Of a stretch of DNA of 64,000 bases, positions 29,437 through 39,599 are shown piece by piece. A program made the translations under genes and the position numbers. The DNA comes from Salinimonas marina (GTDB lineage Bacteria; Pseudomonadota; Gammaproteobacteria; Enterobacterales; Alteromonadaceae), in assembly GCF_015644725.1 (NCBI RefSeq), contig NZ_CP064795.1, forward strand, positions 2,726,501 through 2,790,500, read 5' to 3'. A model generated the notes under the pieces. That model did no database searches and was not told the origin of the DNA. It saw only the letters and a program-made list of their open reading frames with translations. Every line of letters begins with the position of its first letter. Position 1 is the first letter of the stretch.

Positions 29437-31536
29437 TTATTGACCCACTGAACTGACTATTCTTATCTGTTTATCATCTGGCACTTCCTGATACGACAGA
29501 ACATGAAGACCAGCTACAGAGTATTTAAAGAAGCGGGAGAGTACGGGGCGTAGCATACCGGAGGTTAGTAACACGGCCGGTTCGCCGGAAAGTTCCTGTT
29601 GCTGACTGGCCTGTTGCAATGTTTTTTGCATCCGGTCGGCCAGTCCAGGTTCGATGCCTGCGCCATCTTCCCCACCTGCTTGCAAAGACTGGTGCAACAT
29701 CTGTTCCAACTCTGGCGCCAGAGTTATGACGGGGATTTCTCGACCGCCCTGACATATCTCCTGCGAGATAAGACGTTTAAGTGAGATACGCACCGCAGAC
29801 ACCAGTACATCCGGGTCCTGGCTCTTGGTACCGTACTCACTCAGGGTTTGCACAATAGTGCGCATATCGCGGATCGGCACCCCTTCAAATAATAAGGTTT
29901 GCAGAACTTTAACCACGGAACTCAACGGCAGAATATCCGGCACCAGGCCTTCCACCAGCTTAGGACTGCTTTTGGCCAGCATATCCAGCAATTGCTGGGT
30001 TTCTTCATGACCCAGTAGCTGATAGGCGTTATTGGTGAGCAGCTGAGATAAATGCGTAGCCACAACCGTAGCGGCATCCACCACGGTATAACCCAGGGTT
30101 TGCGCGTGCTCTCGCTGGGCAGGTTTGATCCACACCGCATCCAGCCCGAACGCTGGATCCTGGGTCGCCCGGCCCTGCAATTCGCCAAATACCTGACCCG
30201 GGTTTATCGCCAGCTCTTCATCATGACTGATTTGCGCATCGCCAATATTAACGCCCAGCATCGCAATGGTATAAGCATTGGGATCCAAATCCAGGTTATC
30301 GCGAATATGCACCGGCGGTATCAAAAAGCCCAGCTCCTGAGACAGCTTCTTACGTACGCCTTTAATCCGGGTCAACAATTCGCCGCCCTGAGATTTGTCC
30401 ACCAATGGAATCAACCGGTAACCGACTTCCAGACCAATGGTGTCTACCTGCTGCACATCTTCCCAGCCCAGCTCTTTGGCTTCCGGTACCCCGGTATCAC
30501 CTTCTGCAGGCAGCGTAGTGGCCACCGGCTGTTCTGCCGCTTTTTTAAGCTGCAGACTTTGCCAGTAGGCATAGCCGCCGGCAATGGCCGAGAAACCTAA
30601 AAAGGCAATGTGAGGCATACCCGGGATAACGCCCATTACAAACAACACCGCTGAGGCAATATACAAGGCCTTGGGGTCACCCAGCTGCGAACGGATTTCC
30701 CGCCCCATTTCCTGAGTTTCATTTTCGCGGGTCACAATAATGGCGGTGGCCACCGACAGCAGCAGGGAAGGAATTTGCGCCACCAGACCATCACCAATGG
30801 TGAGCAGGGTATAGACCTCTACCGCGCGCCCAAAGCTCAGGTCGTGCTGAATCATGCCGATAAACAGACCACCGACAATATTAATCAACATGATGAACAG
30901 ACCCGCGACAGCATCCCCTTTAACAAATTTTGACGCACCATCCATGGACCCGTAAAAATCAGCCTCGGCAGTAACTTCTTCGCGACGTTCACGGGCCTGA
31001 TCCTGGTCGATATAACCTGCATTCAGGTCGGCATCAATGGCCATTTGCTTACCAGGCATAGCATCCAAAGTAAAGCGAGCGCTTACTTCCGAAATCCGTC
31101 CGGCACCGGCTGTGACCACTTTAAAGTTGATAATAAGCAAGATAGCAAAGACCACGACCCCGACCGCATAGTTACCGCCAATCACCACCTCACCAAAGGC
31201 TTCAATCACTTTACCAGCGGCATCGCCCCCTTCATGGCCATACAACAGCACCACCCGGGTCGAGGCCACATTCAGCGCCAGCCTTAAAACCGTGGCTATC
31301 AGCAGGACCAGGGGAAAGATACCAAAGTCCACCGGCCGTTCGGTGAAAACCGCCACCAGAATTATGACCAGTGACAAAGCAATGTTAAAACTAAAAAGAA
31401 TGTCTAACAGAAACGGGGGCATGGGCAAAATAACCATGCCCATAATGGCCAGCAACACGATCGGAACACCCAGCCCGCCAGCAAACTGCTGCAGCTGATT
31501 TTTATCAAACCGGCGCAAAAAACCTGTTAATTCCAT
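29437..31536 (-). CDS. flhA: flagellar type III export gate protein FlhA
   Basis: A 699-residue protein. The N-terminal half has about eight transmembrane helices with the FHIPEP-type signature (LVLLIATVLRLALNVASTR, then LDAMPGKQMAIDADLNAG), and the C-terminal half is the cytoplasmic ring domain that docks export chaperones. It is a full-length family member. It stands 96 bases after flhB, with a candidate sigma-54 promoter in that gap. Confidence 0.98.
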   Translation of the reverse strand: MELTGFLRRFDKNQLQQFAGGLGVPIVLLAIMGMVILPMPPFLLDILFSFNIALSLVIILVAVFTERPVDFGIFPLVLLIATVLRLALNVASTRVVLLYGHEGGDAAGKVIEAFGEVVIGGNYAVGVVVFAILLIINFKVVTAGAGRISEVSARFTLDAMPGKQMAIDADLNAGYIDQDQARERREEVTAEADFYGSMDGASKFVKGDAVAGLFIMLINIVGGLFIGMIQHDLSFGRAVEVYTLLTIGDGLVAQIPSLLLSVATAIIVTRENETQEMGREIRSQLGDPKALYIASAVLFVMGVIPGMPHIAFLGFSAIAGGYAYWQSLQLKKAAEQPVATTLPAEGDTGVPEAKELGWEDVQQVDTIGLEVGYRLIPLVDKSQGGELLTRIKGVRKKLSQELGFLIPPVHIRDNLDLDPNAYTIAMLGVNIGDAQISHDEELAINPGQVFGELQGRATQDPAFGLDAVWIKPAQREHAQTLGYTVVDAATVVATHLSQLLTNNAYQLLGHEETQQLLDMLAKSSPKLVEGLVPDILPLSSVVKVLQTLLFEGVPIRDMRTIVQTLSEYGTKSQDPDVLVSAVRISLKRLISQEICQGGREIPVITLAPELEQMLHQSLQAGGEDGAGIEPGLADRMQKTLQQASQQQELSGEPAVLLTSGMLRPVLSRFFKYSVAGLHVLSYQEVPDDKQIRIVSSVGQ

Positions 31537-31592
31537 CGCGTTTTATCTCACTATCAGAAAATTGACACTTACTGCCTGTCTGATGCGGATAG

Positions 31593-31608
31593 TTCAACTA
31601 CCATGCCA
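31593..31608 (-). promoter_or_regulatory. possible sigma-54 promoter before flhA
   Basis: On the minus strand TGGCATGGTAGTTGAA: -24 element TGGCAT, five-base spacer, -12 element TTGAA. The -12 lacks the usual C of TTGCT, so this is a weaker match than those before fliE, fliK and flrB, but spacing is right and it lies 57 bases upstream of flhA. Confidence 0.45.
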
Positions 31609-31632
31609 CAATGTGATATAGCCGAAATTATA

Positions 31633-32760
31633 TTAGCGTCGCAATTCTGGTGGGATAGGTAAGTCTTTCTTAACCGGCTTGGGCTTGGCGGCTTTACCCG
31701 CTTTGTAGGCTCTTAACTGAAAAACATAGGCCAGGATCTGGGCCACGGCCATAAACAGTTTGTGAGGAATTTCATGGTCTACTTCGGTGGAATAATAAAT
31801 GGCCCGGGTCAGCATGGGGGAAGCCACTAACGGCACATCGTGGGCACTGGCAATCTTACGGATATGCATCGCCAGCTCATCAATGCCTTTGGCCACCACT
31901 ACCGGGGCCCGATTGCCATCTTCTTCGTACTTCAGGGCCACCGAATAATGGGTCGGGTTGGTTACAATCACATCGGCTTCGGGCACTTCCTGCATCATGC
32001 GGTTGGCTGCAGCCTGAAACTGTAAGCGACGGATGCGGCCCTTGACCATGGGATCGCCTTCGGCATTTTTATTCTCATCCTTGATTTCCTGCTTGCTCAT
32101 TTTCATTTCTTTGTTGTGCTTGTATATCTGATACGGCACATCAATAGCAGCAATAGGAATCATCCCCAGGGTCAGTAACAAAAAGGCCCACTCCAGCATA
32201 TCCATGGCATGGAACATATTAAGCGGATACATCTCCATATCCAGGTGCAAAGCTTCATTTTTGTAATACAGTAAAGCGCCCACCGCCAGCCCGCCGATCA
32301 CCGCAAACTTGGCGAAAGCTTTGATCAACTCTACCAGCGCGTTCATGCCGAACATGCGCTTAAAACCATTGATAGGATTGATTTTATTGGCTTTTGGGGC
32401 GGCCGACTCCCATGAAAAGTTAAACCCACCCAAAGCAATGGAGCCATAAATGCCGGCGGCCATGGCCACCACCATATAGAGTAACACCGGCCCGGCAACT
32501 TCCATCAGTGCTTCACCGCCAACAATAAACATGTGTGAGGGATCGTAGGTTTCATCCCGGGATAACGAGAACATCCGTTGTGTGATGTTGTAAATGGCTT
32601 TGGCGATCATTCCGCCCATCAATAAAAACATCAGACCGCTGATGATTAATACCAGCGCGGTGGATAACTCCCGAGACCGGGCTATCTGACCTTTTTTTCG
32701 GGCCTCATCGACCTTTTTACTCGTGGGGTCTTCTGTTTTTTCCTGCGCATCATCAGCCAT
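31633..32760 (-). CDS. flhB: flagellar export switch protein FlhB
   Basis: A 375-residue protein with four transmembrane helices and a cytoplasmic C-domain containing the autocleavage motif NPTH (VIVTNPTHYSVALKY). It switches export from rod/hook to filament substrates together with FliK. The N-terminal DDAQEKTEDPTSKKVDEARKKGQ is conserved. It lies 12 bases after fliR. Confidence 0.98.
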   Translation of the reverse strand: MADDAQEKTEDPTSKKVDEARKKGQIARSRELSTALVLIISGLMFLLMGGMIAKAIYNITQRMFSLSRDETYDPSHMFIVGGEALMEVAGPVLLYMVVAMAAGIYGSIALGGFNFSWESAAPKANKINPINGFKRMFGMNALVELIKAFAKFAVIGGLAVGALLYYKNEALHLDMEMYPLNMFHAMDMLEWAFLLLTLGMIPIAAIDVPYQIYKHNKEMKMSKQEIKDENKNAEGDPMVKGRIRRLQFQAAANRMMQEVPEADVIVTNPTHYSVALKYEEDGNRAPVVVAKGIDELAMHIRKIASAHDVPLVASPMLTRAIYYSTEVDHEIPHKLFMAVAQILAYVFQLRAYKAGKAAKPKPVKKDLPIPPELRR

Positions 32761-32772
32761 AACGACGCCTCC

Positions 32773-33555
32773 TTATCCCGGGCAAATTGCCAGCAGCTGA
32801 CACATAAACTGCTCTGCCCTGGCCCACTGGGCTGAGAAGTGAGAAGAAAAGTTTTCCAGCGTGATCCACATCACCACTAATCCGGTGATCTGGGCAATAG
32901 AAAAACCAATGCTGAAAATATTCAGCTGGGGCGCGGCTTTGGTCATTACCCCAAAGGCCAGATTCACAATCAATAACGACACAATCGGCGCCAGCGACAA
33001 CGTCACCGCAGACACAAACATCCAGGAGCCCCAGTGGGCTATTTCACGAAACTGAGCCGGCGTAAACCAGCTCTCAGTAATCGGAAAGGCATCAAAACTT
33101 AATACTATCATCTGGATCATCGATAAGTGCCCGTCCATCCCCCAGAACAGCAGGGTCGCCAGAATAAGATAAAACTGGCCCACCGCCGGGACATTGATGC
33201 CATTCACGGGATCGACGATAGAGGCAAACCCCAGACCGGTTTGCATGGCAATAATCTGGCCGGCGATAACAAAGGTGTTCAGTACCATCATCGAGATAAA
33301 CCCGATAACCACCCCAATTAGTAATTGCCGGATAACCTCCAAAAAGGTGGCCAGATTAACCAGATCATCAATGGGCACCGGTTTTACCACCGGCACAATA
33401 ACCAGGGTCATAAAAACCGCCAGTAAGGCGCGTACCGGTGGCGGAATGGATTTTGCGCTAAGCCCAATCATCGCGGCGAACATACCGCTGATACGCATAA
33501 ATGGCAGCATCATATCCGCCAGAAATTGCGTAATCGTGGCCAGTTCAAAGTGCAT
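32773..33555 (-). CDS. fliR: flagellar export protein FliR
   Basis: A 260-residue hydrophobic export-gate component with about six transmembrane helices (LPFMRISGMFAAMIGLSAKSIPP and similar), starting two bases after the fliQ stop. FliP, FliQ and FliR form the export channel. The C-terminus is short and polar, as in the family. Confidence 0.96.
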   Translation of the reverse strand: MHFELATITQFLADMMLPFMRISGMFAAMIGLSAKSIPPPVRALLAVFMTLVIVPVVKPVPIDDLVNLATFLEVIRQLLIGVVIGFISMMVLNTFVIAGQIIAMQTGLGFASIVDPVNGINVPAVGQFYLILATLLFWGMDGHLSMIQMIVLSFDAFPITESWFTPAQFREIAHWGSWMFVSAVTLSLAPIVSLLIVNLAFGVMTKAAPQLNIFSIGFSIAQITGLVVMWITLENFSSHFSAQWARAEQFMCQLLAICPG

Positions 33556-33557
33556 GG

Positions 33558-33827
33558 TCAGCCAACAACCTGCGGAATACGCTCGACCATATGAAACGTG
33601 AAGTCCATGAGCTTAGACACCAGCCAGTTACCGCCCCAGCTTAACGCCAGCAGGGTCACAATCAGACGGGGCAAAAAGCTCATGGTTTGTTCATTGATGG
33701 AGGTCGCGGCCTGAAATACCGCCACAATAAGCCCGACGATCATACTGGGCACAATCACCGCCGACACCAGCAAAATAACCAGAAATAATGATTCGCGCAG
33801 AATTTCAACAAAGACTTCAGGGGACAT
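33558..33827 (-). CDS. fliQ: flagellar export protein FliQ
   Basis: An 89-residue protein with two transmembrane helices (LFLVILLVSAVIVPSMIVGLIV and the following ATSINEQTMSFLPRLIVTLL). It is a normal-length FliQ, nine bases after fliP. It is part of the FliPQR channel. Confidence 0.96.
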   Translation of the reverse strand: MSPEVFVEILRESLFLVILLVSAVIVPSMIVGLIVAVFQAATSINEQTMSFLPRLIVTLLALSWGGNWLVSKLMDFTFHMVERIPQVVG

Positions 33828-33836
33828 ACCGTACTC

Positions 33837-34604
33837 CTAAACGCCCATACCAAAACTGGTGGCCAGGGTGCCAAAAATAAGATTCCAGCCATCCACTAAC
33901 ACAAACAACATCAGCTTGAACGGCAGCGATACAATCATTGGCGAGAGCATCATCATCCCCATCGCCATCAAAATAGACGCCACTACTAAATCAATAATCA
34001 GGAACGGGATAAACAGCATAAAGCCAATCTGAAAAGCGGTTTTTAGTTCACTGGTTACAAAGGAAGGGATGAGAATGGTCAGGGGCACTTCTGAGGGTTC
34101 GGCGTATTTATCCTCATCCCCGGCAATACGCACAAAGGTGTCCAAATCTTTTACCCGGGTTTGCGAGAGCATGAACGCCCGCATGGGTTCTTTGGCCTGC
34201 TCAAAGGCCTCCATACTGGTCATTTGTTCGTCCAGATAGGGTTGCAAGGCCCGTTCGTTCACCTGCTCAAAGACCGGCGCCATAATAAACATCGACAAGA
34301 ACAGGCTCACCCCAATCAGAATCTGGTTAGAAGGCGACTGCTGCAAACCAATGGCCTGGCGTAAGATAGACAACACCACAATAATACGGGTAAAGGAGGT
34401 CATCATCATGATAAAAGCCGGAATAAGGCTTAATGCGGTCATGATAAACAACGCCTGCAGCGTCATTGAATAATCCTGGGTGCCGTCAGGGTTGGTGGAT
34501 ACCGTGACCGCTGAAATTCCCTGCTGCGCCAGTACCGGCATGCTGAACAGGCCTGCCATGAGCAGTACCATCATCAACCGTCCTCTAGTTATCATCGGAT
34601 ACAT
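33837..34604 (-). CDS. fliP: flagellar export protein FliP
   Basis: A 255-residue protein with a cleavable N-terminal signal ([14 protein letters not shown]), the FliP signature [18 protein letters not shown] and three further membrane helices. It forms the core of the export channel. The start overlaps the end of fliO by 20 bases. Confidence 0.97.
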   Translation of the reverse strand: MYPMITRGRLMMVLLMAGLFSMPVLAQQGISAVTVSTNPDGTQDYSMTLQALFIMTALSLIPAFIMMMTSFTRIIVVLSILRQAIGLQQSPSNQILIGVSLFLSMFIMAPVFEQVNERALQPYLDEQMTSMEAFEQAKEPMRAFMLSQTRVKDLDTFVRIAGDEDKYAEPSEVPLTILIPSFVTSELKTAFQIGFMLFIPFLIIDLVVASILMAMGMMMLSPMIVSLPFKLMLFVLVDGWNLIFGTLATSFGMGV

Positions 34605-35023
34605 CCTTTTTTACCGCCGGATTCATTTTGCCTGCCATCGCCTGTACCAGCTTATCTTTAAACTGACTGCCGGAGGCCAGATTGCTTTCTTTTACCGCTA
34701 ACGGCTGTTCGAGTTTACTCAGATGCGAAATATTATGGCTGGTCACACCAATAAGATGCTGTTCGTCGCCAACCTGGATCACCATCACCCGCTCTTTGGC
34801 ACCGGCAACCATACTGGCCACCACTTTCATCTGGCCCTGGCCAGCATGAGTGACATTAAACCGTCGCAGGACATACGCTAACGCAAAAATGATCGCCACC
34901 ACCAGCAAAAGCGACAAGAAAATGGACAACACCGACCCTGGGTTAGTGATGGATTGGGTGGACTGGGCGAAGGCTGAGGGGCAAAATAACAGGGGCAGCA
35001 GAGCGCAGCCCCTTGATAAGCAT
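34585..35023 (-). CDS. fliO: flagellar biosynthesis protein FliO, probable +1 indel near the start
   Basis: The core is a clear FliO: a signal-like segment [14 protein letters not shown], then a membrane helix ([24 protein letters not shown]) and a small C-domain. In the uncorrected sequence the core frame has no good start after the fliN stop. An ATG at 35023, six bases past that stop, begins MLIKG in another frame, and removing one base from the C run at 35009-35012 joins it to the core, giving a perfect signal peptide and 145 residues. The alternative is an in-frame ATG at 35088 inside fliN (167 residues). The indel is an inference. Confidence 0.75.
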
Positions 35024-35029
35024 GAAGAT

Positions 35030-35440
35030 TTACCTAAGCTTTTTAATTCTCTCAATTTGACTGATAACATCGGTGAGTCGGATACCAAATTTGTCGTTGA
35101 CTACAACTACTTCACCATGAGCAATCAGCGTGCCATTTACAAGTACGTCTAATGGTTCGCCGGCCACACGGTCAAGCTCCACTACTGAACCCTGGTTCAG
35201 TTGCAACAAATTACGGATGCTGATTTGGCTGCGCCCCACTTCCATGGAAATGGTGACCGGGATATCCAGTATAGTATCCAGCTTGCGCTTTTCTTCAGCG
35301 CTGATGGGCGCATCATCGGTAAATTCATCCAGCTCAGCTGGTTGCACATCTTCGTCTGATTGCGCGCCTTCACCGGCTTCTGAATCTGCTTGTTCAGCCA
35401 TGGCCGCAGCCCAATCGTCCATTCCGTCTTGTTCACTCAT
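35030..35440 (-). CDS. fliN: flagellar motor switch protein FliN
   Basis: A 136-residue FliN with an acidic N-terminal tail (about 55 residues rich in E, D and Q) and the C-terminal SpoA domain (LDIPVTISMEVGRSQISIRNLL and GTLIAHGEVVVVNDKFGIRL). It belongs to the C-ring and receives CheY-P signals together with FliM. It follows fliM by 32 bases. Confidence 0.96.
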   Translation of the reverse strand: MSEQDGMDDWAAAMAEQADSEAGEGAQSDEDVQPAELDEFTDDAPISAEEKRKLDTILDIPVTISMEVGRSQISIRNLLQLNQGSVVELDRVAGEPLDVLVNGTLIAHGEVVVVNDKFGIRLTDVISQIERIKKLR

Positions 35441-35472
35441 AAGAATGCCTCATGTCATCCAAAAAGTCTGTA

Positions 35473-36531
35473 CTACAGATCTTCTTCGAGAATTTGCAGT
35501 TCAGCGTCGTTGTCTATAACGCGGCCACCGCGGGTTAATAATTGTAGCTCCGACTTCACCGAGGTGGGCCGCGCAATTTTGTCGGTTATCTTTAAAGCCA
35601 GGTTGTCGCGTGAACGCCCCAGTTTGGCTCTGAAGGTAGGCAGGTCTTCAATTAGCACCGTGATATGCTCAGGCATCTCCACCGGGATAATATCGCCCGC
35701 CTTAAATTCCATAATGTCCTGCAGACTAACCTCTACATCCAGCATATGAGTGGACAGGTTAACCTTTACATCCATAATTTCATCGCGCAGAGCCTTGCTC
35801 CAGCGCAAATCGGTGTCTTCTTTGTCACTTTGTACCCCGGCATCCAGCAGCTCCCGGATGGGCTCCAGCATGGAATAGGGTAGCGATACATGGAAGTCGC
35901 CGCCGCCACCATCCAGTTCTATATGAAAAGAGCTGATCACCACCACTTCTGTGGGGCTGACAATATTGGCCATGGCCGGGTTAACTTCCGAATCCAGGTA
36001 TTCAAAGGACACATCCATTACCGGCGCCCAGGCTTCTTTATAATCCTCAAAAATGATTTTGAGCAGCATCTGGATTATCCGGCGCTCGGTCGGGGTAAAC
36101 TCCCGCCCTTCAATTTTGGCGTGGTAACGACCATCACCGCCAAAGAAGTTATCCACCAGAATAAACACCAGCCGGGCTTCCATGGTAATCAGCCCGGTGC
36201 CCTTTAAGGGTCTGAAGCGCACCATGTTCAAGCTGGTGGGTACAAACAACGTATGAATATACTCACCGAATTTTATCATCTGAATACCATTGATCGACAC
36301 TTCGGCCGACCGGCGCATCATGTTGAACAGGCTCACCCGCAGATGCCGGGCGAAACGTTCATTGACAATTTCGAGCGTGGGCATGCGTCCACGCACAATT
36401 CGATCCTGCGAGGAGAAATCATACTCGAGCGCCGAAGAGTCGGACGGCTCGCTGCTGACTTCCTCTTCTTCTACATCGTCAACGCCGTGTAACAACGCAT
36501 CGATTTCGTCTTGAGATAATAAATCGCTCAC
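35473..36531 (-). CDS. fliM: flagellar motor switch protein FliM
   Basis: A 352-residue FliM. The N-terminal CheY-binding peptide LLSQDEIDALLHG, the CheC-like middle domain and the C-terminal SpoA domain are all visible. CheY-P binds its N-terminus to reverse rotation. It follows fliL by 13 bases. Confidence 0.97.
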   Translation of the reverse strand: MSDLLSQDEIDALLHGVDDVEEEEVSSEPSDSSALEYDFSSQDRIVRGRMPTLEIVNERFARHLRVSLFNMMRRSAEVSINGIQMIKFGEYIHTLFVPTSLNMVRFRPLKGTGLITMEARLVFILVDNFFGGDGRYHAKIEGREFTPTERRIIQMLLKIIFEDYKEAWAPVMDVSFEYLDSEVNPAMANIVSPTEVVVISSFHIELDGGGGDFHVSLPYSMLEPIRELLDAGVQSDKEDTDLRWSKALRDEIMDVKVNLSTHMLDVEVSLQDIMEFKAGDIIPVEMPEHITVLIEDLPTFRAKLGRSRDNLALKITDKIARPTSVKSELQLLTRGGRVIDNDAELQILEEDL

Positions 36532-36544
36532 AGTGTCATCCTGG

Positions 36545-37075
36545 TTATTGCATTACAAAGCCAGTGAACAGAACCCGCTCGACCACCGGGTCGCCCGTCA
36601 TTTCCTGCATCACTTTTTGCACTTCAGTGGCGGCCTGCTCCCGCAGCGTCACTTTGCCGGCCTCGGTTACAAGCTCATCGGCATTACTGGCACTAAATAC
36701 CTGTAACAAGGTGCCTTCTATTAGTGGGATATGCATTTTGGCGGTTTCTTCATTATCGCCGCCGCGCACCATCAACTGGGCTTTAATTTGTACCAGCCGA
36801 TCCCGCCCGGTACCCGGCACATTAAACACAAAGGGACGTGGCATGGCCACGTACAAGGCAGTACCCACCTTTGCGTCAGCCGACCCTTGTATCTCAGCCT
36901 GGGTATCTGAACCATCTGCTGCAGTCTGCGCTGCGGCCGCCGGTTCCTGTGAACCTGAAAACAAAAAGAACCAGGCGGCGCCGCCCCCGGCAATCAAAAC
37001 CACCAGCAGAATAATAATCAGCGGTAGCTTACTTTTTTTCTCGGTATCTTCTATTTGTAATTCTTCATCGGCCAC
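36545..37075 (-). CDS. fliL: flagellar basal body protein FliL
   Basis: A 176-residue protein: a short cytoplasmic N-terminus with charged residues, one transmembrane helix (LPLIIILLVVLIAGGGAAWFF), an alanine-rich linker and a periplasmic domain ending in VLFTGFVMQ, as in FliL. It supports the stator and motor output. It lies 75 bases after fliK. Confidence 0.95.
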   Translation of the reverse strand: MADEELQIEDTEKKSKLPLIIILLVVLIAGGGAAWFFLFSGSQEPAAAAQTAADGSDTQAEIQGSADAKVGTALYVAMPRPFVFNVPGTGRDRLVQIKAQLMVRGGDNEETAKMHIPLIEGTLLQVFSASNADELVTEAGKVTLREQAATEVQKVMQEMTGDPVVERVLFTGFVMQ

Positions 37076-37150
37076 GTGTGTGTTCTCTTGTCAATCCGGT
37101 ACAGGTATTATCGTGTGTGAAATAAAAAGCGCAATTATGCAATAGGCGTA

Positions 37151-38971
37151 TTAAGCATAGTCGTCAATACCCCCTTGTGCCTGCCGGGACAATGACTGTT
37201 GTGACACTATGGTGCTGTCATCGGTACCGGCCTCGGCGTCGCCCTGACCTGAGCCCTTACCAGCATGCTGCCCCTGACTATCATCGCCGGACTGATTTTG
37301 TTGTTCAACCGAAGACTCGCCTAGCGCAATACCCTGCTCGGCCAGCATTTCGCGCAATCTGGGCTCTGCTTCCAGCAACACATCTTTAGCCTGAGCAGAT
37401 TGCACCACAAAGCTTACGGCCGCGGCATCGCCCTGCACATTGACCCGTACCTGCATGCTACCCATTTCCGGTGGGTCAAGTCGAATCTCGGCCATCATAT
37501 TTCGGCTATTCACCATCCAGCGAACCTTCTCCGCCAGTTGTTTCTGCCCGTCAGGCTGCTGGATATTTACCGCATTGTCCAGCCCTTCGGCTTGCTTTGT
37601 CGCTGCTGAAGCTTCACTGCGCAACTGCGTATGCTCTGCCATCTGGGTATCTACCGAGGCCACCGCCGCGGCATTGTGCATGGAAGCCGCCAGTTGTGCA
37701 GTGCTGCTGCCTGCTGACGCAATGGCGGCCAGCTGAGTTACTTGCTGGTCAATGTGGTTGTGCAGCAGCGGCGTCACTTCAACCCCACTTTCGGTCATGG
37801 CTTGAGCCACCATATCGGTCACGCTAAAGCCAGGCTGATGGCCCTGCGCCATCTGATCCTGCATCTCTTTAAGGCCGCTTAACACCGCCGCGACCAGCTG
37901 CGCTTTATTGGCCTCGCTGGTTTGCGCTGGCGCCAGCTCGGCAATACGCTCACTCAGTGCCTGTGACATCTGCTGCTGACCTTGTACGGACAACTGACTC
38001 AGCTGTTCTAGTAAATTCAGCGAGCCATCGCCAGGAGAAGCTGTTGTTGTTGCTGTTGCTGTTCCTTGCTCAGTCTGACCCAGCTCAGTATTTAGCAACT
38101 GACTTAACAAACTGGTATCTTCGTTTTTACGCTGCTGCGCCTGTTGCAGTCGGGCGAGTTCGGCTAAAAAGCTATCTGACTCAAGTTGTTCCTCACCGGT
38201 ATCGCCAGCATTGTCCTGGCCGGCCCCCAACACTTCAATGATAGCGGCGGCCAGCGCATCGATATCTTCCGCAGAGGCTTGTGTCTCTCCCGCCTCACCA
38301 TCGTCACCACTGCCGCCCAGCTGTTTGAGCATTTCTTTGGCCAGCGTTCCCACCAGCACCGGAATGGGCGTCACTTTTTGTTCATCCCCGGCTTTAGGCG
38401 CGACGTCGCCAGCCTCAAACAGCAACTGATTGTTCTGGCTGGCCAGCTCATCAGAAATTATTTGTAATGCATCCTCACCTTTTACGATGGGCGCTATCGG
38501 CGCCGTAACATCAGGTTGCTCCGGGCTACCCTGGTCCTGCTCTAAATTGCGGATGCGGTTGACATATTCCAGCCAGTCCACGTCGGCTGCATCAGCCTGT
38601 TTGCCGGCAATATCCTGAGCCGGATCGGCTGGAGCGCTGACATCTGCATTGTCATTAATTGCACTGGTTTTGTCGGTAGCCGACTCGGTGCGGCTGCCGG
38701 TGGCCGGGGTCGCACTGGCTTTATCAGAAACCGAGGTGTCAGCGTCAGTAGTTTTGCTTTTGCTTGTAACTGGCGCAGGTGTGGTAGACGTACCAGCAGG
38801 CTCCGATGGTTGCTTGTTTTTGCTGCTTTTGTTGCTGGTGGCTGCTGCCGCCTGTTGCATAACCTCACCAAAGCCATGAACAGCGTCTGATGCCGGAGCC
38901 GGGCGCTCAATATCAATCGGCAAGGCGGCAACATTCTGGCGTTGGGGGGCAAGGTTTTGCATCATAACCAA
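37151..38971 (-). CDS. fliK: flagellar hook-length control protein FliK
   Basis: A 606-residue protein with a long, low-complexity Gln/Ala/Ser-rich N-terminal region and the conserved C-terminal hook-length domain (LRSEASAATKQ..., MAEIRLDPPEMGSMQVRVNVQGDAA). The LDPPEMG motif is characteristic of FliK. It acts as a ruler and signals the FlhB switch. The N-terminal part is compositionally biased and quickly evolving, as usual. A sigma-54-like promoter lies about 110-130 bases upstream of the start. Confidence 0.94.
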   Translation of the reverse strand: MVMMQNLAPQRQNVAALPIDIERPAPASDAVHGFGEVMQQAAAATSNKSSKNKQPSEPAGTSTTPAPVTSKSKTTDADTSVSDKASATPATGSRTESATDKTSAINDNADVSAPADPAQDIAGKQADAADVDWLEYVNRIRNLEQDQGSPEQPDVTAPIAPIVKGEDALQIISDELASQNNQLLFEAGDVAPKAGDEQKVTPIPVLVGTLAKEMLKQLGGSGDDGEAGETQASAEDIDALAAAIIEVLGAGQDNAGDTGEEQLESDSFLAELARLQQAQQRKNEDTSLLSQLLNTELGQTEQGTATATTTASPGDGSLNLLEQLSQLSVQGQQQMSQALSERIAELAPAQTSEANKAQLVAAVLSGLKEMQDQMAQGHQPGFSVTDMVAQAMTESGVEVTPLLHNHIDQQVTQLAAIASAGSSTAQLAASMHNAAAVASVDTQMAEHTQLRSEASAATKQAEGLDNAVNIQQPDGQKQLAEKVRWMVNSRNMMAEIRLDPPEMGSMQVRVNVQGDAAAVSFVVQSAQAKDVLLEAEPRLREMLAEQGIALGESSVEQQNQSGDDSQGQHAGKGSGQGDAEAGTDDSTIVSQQSLSRQAQGGIDDYA

Positions 38972-39083
38972 AGTCCTCTTAGGGGTGGTTTTTGCTTAGC
39001 AGCAACGGCCTGCGCTGTAGTGATAGCGTGGGCCAGGCGTTAAGCGTCATGAATATGGTGTTTTGTACAGATAATCAGAAAAT

Positions 39084-39099
39084 AGCAAGTCGCGTTCCA
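39084..39099 (-). promoter_or_regulatory. sigma-54 promoter before fliK
   Basis: On the minus strand TGGAACGCGACTTGCT: -24 TGGAAC (one change from TGGCAC), five-base spacer, perfect -12 TTGCT. It lies in the 163-base fliJ-fliK gap and would start the fliK-to-cheW transcript. Confidence 0.75.
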
Positions 39100-39134
39100 C
39101 TATGTAAAATTAACCACGCTCTAGCTATAGGATT

Positions 39135-39581
39135 TTACCAACGAGTTGTTTTGGAACGTAAAAAACGCTGATTAGCGAACTCATCCAGCATGTCCTGTTC
39201 GCGGCGATTAGCGGCAATGGCCGCTTCTGCCTGTTTTTTTTCAATCAGCACATCGACGGCTTTTCGACGCTTTTGTTGTTCCAGCCACTGACGGCGGCGT
39301 TGATCTACCACCATCCTGGCCTGAGAAATGATCTGCATTTGTTGCTGAATGGCTTTATCAAGCTTACCGACAAACTGCAAATGCTGATGATAATCACGGG
39401 CATCTACCCCACCCTGTTTACCCGACTGCTGAATCTGGCGAACATAATCCAGCCGGTATTGTTGCAAACTACTGAGCTTTTGCTTTTGCTGCTGGACATT
39501 GCCTTCAGCCATTTGCAGAGCCTGCGCGGCCTTGTCTTCGCGGTCGCGTTCTACTTTGATGACGGTTTGTAACTGGCTCAT
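39135..39581 (-). CDS. fliJ: flagellar export chaperone FliJ
   Basis: A 148-residue protein that is almost entirely coiled coil, rich in Gln, Arg and Lys, typical of FliJ (QQYRLDYVRQIQQSGKQGG and the following heptads). It is last in the fliE-F-G-H-I-J group, just after fliI, and helps the ATPase feed substrates into the export gate. Family recognition is by context, length and the QQYRLDY motif. Confidence 0.93.
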   Translation of the reverse strand: MSQLQTVIKVERDREDKAAQALQMAEGNVQQQKQKLSSLQQYRLDYVRQIQQSGKQGGVDARDYHQHLQFVGKLDKAIQQQMQIISQARMVVDQRRRQWLEQQKRRKAVDVLIEKKQAEAAIAANRREQDMLDEFANQRFLRSKTTRW

Positions 39582-39599
39582 AAACTCACCACCATATCG

